From the NCBI GenBank assembly GCA_022823945.1, contig JAJEBK010000048.1, forward strand, positions 62,001 through 126,000: a stretch of DNA of 64,000 nucleotides. The letters are read 5' to 3'. How positions within the stretch are numbered: the stretch's first letter is position 1; every line of letters begins with the position of its first letter. The position numbers were made by a program, and so were the translations under genes. Positions 58,585-64,000 of the stretch are shown here, one piece after another. This DNA comes from Anaerolineae bacterium (GTDB taxonomy: Bacteria > Chloroflexota > Anaerolineae > Aggregatilineales > Phototrophicaceae). The notes below the pieces were generated by a model that was not told the origin of the DNA, did no database searches, and saw only the letters and a list, made by a program, of their open reading frames with translations.

Positions 58585-60159
58585 ATGGCAGAGCCCAACT
58601 TTCAAAACCGCAGCCTGTATCACGGCGACAACCTGGACTTCCTGCGCGGCATGAACAGCGAGACAGTGCACCTCATCGCCACCGACCCGCCATTCAACAA
58701 AAACCGCGACCACCACGCCACGCCCGACAGCCTGGCAGCCGGCGCGCGCTTCAAAGACCGCTGGCGCTGGGACGAAGATGTGCACGAAGAATGGACCGAC
58801 AGCGTCATCGACGATTGGCCCGCGGTCTGGCAGGTGATTACCGTAGCTCGCGCAGCCTATGGCGATGATATGGCGGCATTTCTCTGCTGGCTGGGCGTGC
58901 GGCTGATGGAGATGCATCGTGTCCTGCGTCCCGATGGCAGCTTGTACCTGCACACAGATGACACAGCCTTCGCCTATTTGAAGGTCCTGCTGGATGCCAT
59001 ATTTGGTGCGGGCAGTTTGCGCGGGCAGATCGTTTGGCAGCGTTATGGCTCGCACAACGATGCCAAGAAGTTCGGGCGCGTCTGTGATCTTATCCTGTTT
59101 TATGCCAAAGACGGCAAGGGCGTTTGGAATGGTGCCTGGACACCGCTGGATGCGGATACCATCACGCGCGACTATCGCCACCAAGACGAACGCGGACGCT
59201 ACACAACCGCTCCATTACATACCGGTGGCTTGTCGGGCGGAGGTTATGTTTATGAATTTCGCGGCCATAAGCGAACTTGGCGCTATCCTTTGCAGCGTAT
59301 GCTTGAGTTGGAAGCCGACAACCGTCTGCACGAGTCGACAAGAGGCAGCGGTCCGCCACGCCGCAAGGTCTACCTCAGCGATTCACGGGGCAGACCCGCC
59401 TCGAATGTCTGGACTGATATAAAAGCGCTGACGGGCAGAAACAAAGAGCGCACCGGCTATCCCACACAGAAGCCGCTCGCCCTCTACCGCCGCATCGTCG
59501 CAGCCAGCAGCAACGAAGGCGACATCGTGCTTGACCCCTTCTGCGGCTGCGCGACCACGCCAGTCGCCGCCGAGCAGCTGAAACGCCGCTGGGTCGGGAT
59601 GGACATCTGGGACAAAGCGCACGAGACCGTCCTGAGCCGCCTGGCAGAAGAGGGCATGCTCACGGAAGACAAGCAGCCGCTGCAATTTTGGACGAAGCGC
59701 GTCCACTATGAAACTGCGCCACCGCGCCGCACGGACAGCAACGAATTGGCCGCGCCCAGCCTCAAACTCAAGACGCCGCGCGCCGTGGAGCCGTGGGAAA
59801 AGCTGACGCATCGGCAGATGGTCAAGGCGCTGCTTGCTGCCCAGCGCAGCAATGGCAATGTCATCTGCGCCGGCTGTGGCCGCGAACTGGAACGCGAATT
59901 TATGGAATTGGATCACATCATGCCACGCGTCGATGGCGGCGAGAATCACATCCGCAACCGCATTTTGCTGTGCCGCCCCTGCAATGGCAAAAAGGGCCAA
60001 CACCTCACATTGCGCGGCTTGCTGCGGGACAACAAAAAGACAAAGTGGATGAAAGACGAAGGCTTGGCGCAACTGGCCCGAGAAGCGGCGCGCGAGCGAG
60101 CGGACTGGCTGCGCGACAATTTTGACAGCGAGGAATGCCAGGCTTTGATACAAACCTGA
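58585..60159 (+). CDS. Beta-class DNA methyltransferase fused to a C-terminal HNH nuclease domain
   Basis: This 524-residue protein has the beta-class order: motif IV IATDPPFNKN at residues 31-40, and motif I IVLDPFCGCATTPVAAEQL at about residue 313, after YPTQKPLALYRRIV. Residues about 420-475 form an HNH nuclease: CAGCGRELEREFMELDHIMP, then GGENHIRNRILLCRPCNGKKG. The four Cys would bind structural zinc and DHI is the catalytic His region. GATCAAT lies upstream but no strong ribosome binding site. Methylation and cleavage in one chain suggest a compact restriction or defence protein, though this is inferred. Confidence 0.9.
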   Translation: MAEPNFQNRSLYHGDNLDFLRGMNSETVHLIATDPPFNKNRDHHATPDSLAAGARFKDRWRWDEDVHEEWTDSVIDDWPAVWQVITVARAAYGDDMAAFLCWLGVRLMEMHRVLRPDGSLYLHTDDTAFAYLKVLLDAIFGAGSLRGQIVWQRYGSHNDAKKFGRVCDLILFYAKDGKGVWNGAWTPLDADTITRDYRHQDERGRYTTAPLHTGGLSGGGYVYEFRGHKRTWRYPLQRMLELEADNRLHESTRGSGPPRRKVYLSDSRGRPASNVWTDIKALTGRNKERTGYPTQKPLALYRRIVAASSNEGDIVLDPFCGCATTPVAAEQLKRRWVGMDIWDKAHETVLSRLAEEGMLTEDKQPLQFWTKRVHYETAPPRRTDSNELAAPSLKLKTPRAVEPWEKLTHRQMVKALLAAQRSNGNVICAGCGRELEREFMELDHIMPRVDGGENHIRNRILLCRPCNGKKGQHLTLRGLLRDNKKTKWMKDEGLAQLAREAARERADWLRDNFDSEECQALIQT

Positions 60160-60177
60160 GGCATTGCGCCCTTGCGT

Positions 60178-60183
60178 TACAAT
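60178..60183 (+). promoter_or_regulatory. -10 box (TACAAT) for the aldo/keto reductase gene
   Basis: TACAAT lies 34 bases before the ATG at 60218. The leader has GGGAGG seven bases before the start. Confidence 0.45.
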
Positions 60184-60217
60184 ATGCCGCAATCGCGGAC
60201 GAGCGGGAGGCACAAAA

Positions 60218-61225
60218 ATGGAAACGCGCACATTTGGCAACAGCGACTTAAGCTGCTCGGCAATCGGCTTTGGCACCTGGGCGCTGGGCACGACCCAATA
60301 CGGCGACATTGATGTTGACGATGCCGTGCGGGCGGTGGAAATGGCGCTGGATGCCGGCATCACGCTATATGACACTGCCGAAGTCTATGGACCTTTCATT
60401 TCCGAAGAGCTGCTGGCGCGGGGGCTGGGTTCGCGGCGAAATGACATCGTGCTGGTCACCAAGGTCGGCTTCACGACCGACTACACAGAAGGCAAGACGG
60501 GCGATGCGGCGATCAGCGGGCGCGATGCTTCGTCCGCCAATATCATCGAGCACACCGAAGGCTGTTTGCGCCGCCTGAACACCGACTATATCGACCTGAT
60601 GCTCATCCATTGGCCCGACCACAAAACGCCGCACGAAGACACCATGGCGGGACTGCAAAAGCTGCAAGCGGCTGGCAAAATCCGCTATTACGGCGTGTCC
60701 AATTATACTGTGCCCATGCTGGAAGCCTGCCAGCGACATGGTCATCTGACCGCCAACCAGGTCGGCTACAACCTCTTTGATCGGCGTATGGAAGCGGCGG
60801 TGCTGCCCTATTGCCAGCGCGAAGGCATCGGCTTCATGGCGTATGGCAGCCTGGGCTTCGGCTTGTTGACTGGCGCGATGACGCCCGAAACCAGCTTTGT
60901 CGACTGGGATTGGCGCGCCAGTGGCAATGCGTTTGGTCTGCCGCTTTTTGAACGGGAAAACTTCTTGAAAGAACTGCGCGTGGTCGAGCGGCTGAAGACG
61001 ATCGCCAGCGACAATGGCAAATCGGTGGCGCAGTTGGCGCTGGCCTGGGTGCTGGGCAATCGGGCCGTCACCGTGGCGCTGGTGGGCATGCGCAACGAAC
61101 GCGAGCTGCAGGACAATATCGCCGCGGCCGACTGGCGGCTGGACGAAGCCGACCACGCTGAAATTGACCGCATCTTCGCCGAAGAAGGCGTGCCAACCTA
61201 TGTCGATGCCGAGCAGATGACCTGA
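60218..61225 (+). CDS. Aldo/keto reductase
   Basis: This 335-residue NADPH-dependent reductase is built on a TIM barrel. The catalytic tetrad is visible: Asp and Tyr in LYDTAEVYGPF, Lys in LVTKVGFTTD, His in LMLIHWPDHK. The cofactor-binding end is LGNRAVTVALVGMRNERELQDN. GGGAGG precedes the ATG; the 18-codon upstream extension is rejected. A two-hairpin palindromic element follows the stop after six bases. Substrate could be a sugar aldehyde or keto compound; not identifiable. Confidence 0.92.
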   Translation: METRTFGNSDLSCSAIGFGTWALGTTQYGDIDVDDAVRAVEMALDAGITLYDTAEVYGPFISEELLARGLGSRRNDIVLVTKVGFTTDYTEGKTGDAAISGRDASSANIIEHTEGCLRRLNTDYIDLMLIHWPDHKTPHEDTMAGLQKLQAAGKIRYYGVSNYTVPMLEACQRHGHLTANQVGYNLFDRRMEAAVLPYCQREGIGFMAYGSLGFGLLTGAMTPETSFVDWDWRASGNAFGLPLFERENFLKELRVVERLKTIASDNGKSVAQLALAWVLGNRAVTVALVGMRNERELQDNIAAADWRLDEADHAEIDRIFAEEGVPTYVDAEQMT

Positions 61226-61231
61226 GCCGCT

Positions 61232-61325
61232 CTACCCCCCTCAGTCCCCCCGACAGGTCAGGGGGAGGCTTAATCTTTGGCTCCCCTCCCTGACTCGTCG
61301 GGGAGGGGCTGGGGGAGGGGTTATA
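61232..61325. repeat. Two-hairpin palindromic element (copy 14)
   Basis: Another textbook copy: left arm TACCCCCCTCAGTCCCCC, core CGACAGGTCA, a 20-base spacer, then core TGACTCGTCG and right arm GGGGCTGGGGGAGGGG. It lies between the convergent aldo/keto reductase and desaturase genes and could terminate both. Confidence 0.88.
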
Positions 61326-61371
61326 GCGCCAACCCTTTCGTCGTGGGTGTGCGGGTGGGGTTGCCTCCGCG

Positions 61372-62541
61372 CTATTCCTGCAAGCCGGCCGGTGCCAGCT
61401 CGCCGATGGAGCTTTCCAGGTCGGTGGCTGCGCGCACAGCTTCTTCCAGCGGGGGTTCGGGATTGGCTGTGGGCGGCAGGGGCGTGTCATATTGATAGTC
61501 GGGGTCGGTTTTTTGCCGTTGCCAGATCATGCGCATCTCTCGCCAGGCTTCGACCAGTGTGCGCGGACGGGGCATGTCGTCTTTGATTTCGTTGTGCAGG
61601 CGCGCCAGGTTGTAGCAGGGCACGCCGGCGTACATGTGATGCTCGATATGCCAGTTCATGCGCCAGTATAAAAACGATGCCAGTGGATTCAGCTTGACCG
61701 AGCGCGTATTTTTTCGGAAGTCGCGGCTGTGGTCGCGCAAGCCACAATGTTGCGTCAAACCCACAAAGTAGGACAGCCAGTTGGCGATGAACGCTGGCAC
61801 GGTCAAGATGAGCGGCAGCACCCACCAGCCTGTCAGCAGCGCAATCGCCAAGACGCCCCCATGAAATGCCAGCAGCAGTCGCGACCACCAGATTGACCGC
61901 CGATGTTGATCTGGCTGATCGCGATGCAGCGCCTTGATCCATTCGTTGATGGGAATCTCATCGCTGCCCACCAGCCCGACCGCTCCCAACGCCGTCACCA
62001 TGATGGTGGAAAGCAAGCCACCTTTGCCAAAGGTGCGTCCGCGCTGCGTCAACAGGTTGACAGTGAAAAGCTGCAGCATAAAAAACGAAGCCAGCGATGG
62101 CTCGAGCGGCAGCAGATTTTCGCGGTCGCCTTCTGGATGCAAGGTATAGCGATGGTGGTAGGTGTGGCTGCTGGCATAGTCGAAAGGATCCCACCAGCCG
62201 ATCAAACTGAACAGGTACAGAAAGACCTTGTTCCAACGTTTGGTTTTGAAGACTGTGCCATGTCCGAGCTCGTGCGGGGCGGTGCCGATGAAGAAGCTGG
62301 CGACTGTGCCATGGGCGAAGAGCGCCAGCAGAAAAGGCAGCCACAGCGCGCCCAGCCAGCAGGCCAGAACGATGGAGCCAGTGAGGACAAATAGCAAAAA
62401 ATGTCCGCCCGCTTGCAGCCAGGCTTGGGCATCGCTGCGCCGCGATAATTCGCGCAGCAAGCCCGGCTTGGTGGGACAGCGATACCAATCCACGCGCAGG
62501 GTCTTGCGGACATCGGCTAATTGGGGATATTCCAGTGCCAT
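61372..62541 (-). CDS. Membrane fatty acid desaturase
   Basis: This 389-residue di-iron enzyme introduces double bonds or hydroxyls into acyl chains. The three histidine boxes are present: HELGHG at about residue 90, HTYHHR at about 127, and HIEHH at about 300. Four or so hydrophobic helices separate them. The last 55 residues are proline- and acid-rich and look disordered. It follows the GIY-YIG gene by 15 bases on the same strand. Similar proteins include carotenoid hydroxylases/ketolases, but the box spacing fits desaturases. Confidence 0.88.
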   Translation of the reverse strand: MALEYPQLADVRKTLRVDWYRCPTKPGLLRELSRRSDAQAWLQAGGHFLLFVLTGSIVLACWLGALWLPFLLALFAHGTVASFFIGTAPHELGHGTVFKTKRWNKVFLYLFSLIGWWDPFDYASSHTYHHRYTLHPEGDRENLLPLEPSLASFFMLQLFTVNLLTQRGRTFGKGGLLSTIMVTALGAVGLVGSDEIPINEWIKALHRDQPDQHRRSIWWSRLLLAFHGGVLAIALLTGWWVLPLILTVPAFIANWLSYFVGLTQHCGLRDHSRDFRKNTRSVKLNPLASFLYWRMNWHIEHHMYAGVPCYNLARLHNEIKDDMPRPRTLVEAWREMRMIWQRQKTDPDYQYDTPLPPTANPEPPLEEAVRAATDLESSIGELAPAGLQE

Positions 62542-62556
62542 CGCTATCCCCTCAAC

Positions 62557-63519
62557 TCATCGGCTACACGCCTGTCTGACCTGCGCGGTGCTGAGTTGAA
62601 ACCACTCAGTTCCCGCGCCAGTGTTGGGCAAACGCTGTCCTGCGAATATTGTGTGTAGGTCAGCTTCCAAGGCACGGGCAGTGGCGGTGGGAATAATGCA
62701 GACATAATTCAATTCCCTGCCGACTGTGCTTTCCAACTGCTTGATACGTTGCGGCAAATTGCCGGTGATGCCGACTTTAGTAGACCCTGCCGCGGCATCA
62801 TCAATAACATAGACATAGCCTTGCTTGGGGAGAGTTATTGGCAACCGGTCGAAAATTCGTGCGTTGGCAAGGTTGCGCATGTAGTTGAATGCCGAGCCAA
62901 GGCTGGTAGTTACCTTGTTGGCCTCTTTGCCAATATCATCTCCCACTTGCCCAAGCGTATTGCCAGCATCATCGACGGCGCTGCTGATGCCCTCACGCAC
63001 GCTGGAGACCCTTTTGCCAATATCATCCTTCACGCGGCCAAGTGTATCGCCAGCATCATCGACGGCGCTGCTGACGCCTTCACGCACGCTGGAGACCCTT
63101 TTGCCAATATCATCTCCCACTTGCCCAAGCGTATTACCAAAATCATCAGCAGTATTGCGGGCAAAGCGTCCAATATCATCCCCAGCAGTACTGACAAAAC
63201 GCCCAATATCATCAGCCGCGCCAGGAGCAGCGTGGGCGATTCCGTTCGTGGCTGCTGAACCAACCGCGTTTGCCACAGGTGCCGCGGCCTTCAATGCGAC
63301 AGGGACTACTGCGCCGATAACTAAGCCATCCCGTACGGCGGGACCCGCCGCGAGAACATTTTCTACAACCATCTCAACGGTAACCTCACCGTGTTCTTGA
63401 TAATCGCTGACTGTGCTAACTACCGTGTCTGCTGCGCCCGAAATTGCTGCGCTTGTCACCGTCGTAATAAATATCGGTTTGAGGATACTTGCTATTGCCA
63501 CTGCTGCTGGTAAGATCAT
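62557..63519 (-). CDS. Repeat protein with C-terminal GIY-YIG nuclease domain (polymorphic-toxin-like)
   Basis: This 320-residue protein has a hydrophobic Ala/Gly/Val-rich N-terminal part (residues 1-95). About 110 residues of amphipathic repeats follow, with a 29-residue unit (DDIGKRVSSVREGVSSAVDD plus AGDTLGRVK) repeated. The end, residues about 222-320, matches a GIY-YIG domain of the Mug113/T5orf172 type: GYVYVIDD, TKVGITGNLPQRIKQLE, ALEADLHTIF with the catalytic Glu, and GTEWFQL. AGGAG lies six bases before the ATG. Base use is more AT-rich than in neighbours. The layout suggests a delivered or membrane-associated nuclease; no immunity gene is evident. Confidence 0.75.
   Translation of the reverse strand: MILPAAVAIASILKPIFITTVTSAAISGAADTVVSTVSDYQEHGEVTVEMVVENVLAAGPAVRDGLVIGAVVPVALKAAAPVANAVGSAATNGIAHAAPGAADDIGRFVSTAGDDIGRFARNTADDFGNTLGQVGDDIGKRVSSVREGVSSAVDDAGDTLGRVKDDIGKRVSSVREGISSAVDDAGNTLGQVGDDIGKEANKVTTSLGSAFNYMRNLANARIFDRLPITLPKQGYVYVIDDAAAGSTKVGITGNLPQRIKQLESTVGRELNYVCIIPTATARALEADLHTIFAGQRLPNTGAGTEWFQLSTAQVRQACSR
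62929..63140. repeat. 87-bp tandem repeat inside the GIY-YIG gene
   Basis: The motif GCCAATATCATC recurs at 62929, 63016 and 63103, exactly 87 bases apart, giving two full units and part of a third. Each unit encodes 29 residues. The units differ at few positions, so the array is young or kept uniform by recombination. Confidence 0.85.
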
Positions 63520-63591
63520 ATTATACTCCTGTAATTTGTGTACTATTCTTACCTCTATACGCAGATATCCCTTTTATGTTTCGCGCAAATC

Positions 63592-64000
63592 CTACACCGC
63601 CACGCCCTGCTCAGCCAGCACAGCGCGGGCATCGTCATGCGGGCTGGCCGGGTCGTTCTTGATTGTGCGCACCAAGCTGTAGATGGCCGCTTCATCGCCA
63701 TTGCGGGCGCGGGAGAGCGCTTCTGCCCAGCCCTTTTCTTTGAAGCTCTGGTCGCGCACGACCACTTGGTTATCATATTTCCGCCAATAGTATTGCAGGT
63801 CATCGGCGCTCCAATGCGGATAGATCTCTTCCCAGCTGAGCTTGCTGGGTCCGTGCGGCAGCAGCATGTGCTCGGCGATCTCTTCGCCCACTTTCAAATA
63901 GCGGTTGTCCAGCGACAGGCGCAGGCGGTCTTCGGTGTAGTTGGGCAGCGCCTTGTGAATGGTCAAGGCGGGGAAGAAGAGAGCATCGCCACATTCGTAG
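63592..64000 (-). CDS. Phytanoyl-CoA dioxygenase family protein (3' part)
   Basis: The coding frame runs off the right edge; about 135 C-terminal residues are present. It resembles the 2-oxoglutarate/Fe(II) dioxygenases of the PhyH family. The last iron-ligand His and the 2-oxoglutarate Arg are in LFFPALTIHKALPNYTED and RLRLSLDNRY. The remaining ~90 residues are a helical extension. The first metal pair (HxD) must lie outside. Substrate unknown. Confidence 0.8.
   Translation of the reverse strand, partial: YECGDALFFPALTIHKALPNYTEDRLRLSLDNRYLKVGEEIAEHMLLPHGPSKLSWEEIYPHWSADDLQYYWRKYDNQVVVRDQSFKEKGWAEALSRARNGDEAAIYSLVRTIKNDPASPHDDARAVLAEQGVAV

Noticed and set aside
62929-63140. Possible CRISPR-like array (regular 87-base spacing)
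   Set aside because: Units are contiguous, in frame and encode 29-residue protein repeats; there are no unique spacers and no cas genes.
1-64000. Prophage, integrative element or tRNA-linked island
   Set aside because: No integrase, phage structural gene, tRNA gene or convincing attachment-site pair was found.

Overview
The window is GC-rich (roughly 60% by eye) and densely coded. It looks like a chromosomal stretch of a free-living or host-associated heterotroph of the Chloroflexota, probably Anaerolineae-like. That placement is an inference from gene style: many sugar ABC systems without a local ATPase, two sulfatases, two FG-GAP/UnbV (CRTAC1-like) proteins, a beta-helix protein ending in an SH3b domain, a MenA-type prenyltransferase, a BtrH-like protein and mostly ABC-style operons. 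There is no rRNA, no tRNA that I could see, no integrase, no intact transposase and no CRISPR array.

Layout. 1-4.1 kb: end of a sugar permease gene, a small coiled-coil membrane protein, a sulfatase, an L-rhamnonate-dehydratase-like enolase and a VOC protein. 4.3-7.0 kb: secreted beta-helix/SH3b protein. 7.2-12.5 kb: ribose-type ABC importer (binding protein, double ATPase, permease) with an FGGY sugar kinase. 12.7-17.0 kb: Gfo/Idh/MocA oxidoreductase, FG-GAP protein and FAD oxidoreductase, all on minus. 17.1-20.9 kb: P-loop protein, enolase-superfamily protein, M55 peptidase, MenA. 21.2-23.5 kb: two glycosyltransferases. 23.5-24.1 kb: a decayed toxin-antitoxin pair. 24.2-31.2 kb: class III aminotransferase, then a sugar ABC operon (binding protein, two permeases, small membrane protein) facing a second sulfatase. 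31.3-32.4 kb: two tandem copies of the same toxin-antitoxin pair. 32.5-37.5 kb: another sugar ABC operon plus a zinc dehydrogenase, minus strand. 37.5-41.4 kb: Dam-like methylase converging on a large N6-adenine methylase with a possible nuclease end. 41.5-50.5 kb: class I aldolase, an oligopeptide-type binding protein with a CoA-transferase and nucleoside hydrolase, a thiolase-fold protein with its DUF35 partner, a PfkB kinase. 50.7-54.0 kb: second FG-GAP protein and two ABC ATPases, one fused to an AbrB domain. 54.3-58.5 kb: flavin monooxygenase, remnant of an SH3b protein, BtrH-like protein, Tat-exported polysaccharide deacetylase. 58.6-64 kb: methyltransferase-HNH fusion, aldo/keto reductase, fatty acid desaturase, a repeat protein ending in a GIY-YIG nuclease domain, and the end of a phytanoyl-CoA dioxygenase gene.

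The main theme is capture and dismantling of sugars (sulfated glycans, rhamnonate, nucleosides, aldolase/kinase steps), with scattered defence-type and conflict-type genes. The most unusual signal is not a gene. A family of two-hairpin GC-rich palindromic elements abuts or overlaps many stop codons, adds peptides in frame to at least two proteins, builds the C-termini of others, supplies a ribosome binding site to one gene, and in one case holds a 99-bp inverted fragment of the nearby aldolase gene between its two hairpins. A second non-gene signal is a recurrent -10 box 6-8 bases ahead of start codons, which suggests leaderless transcripts.
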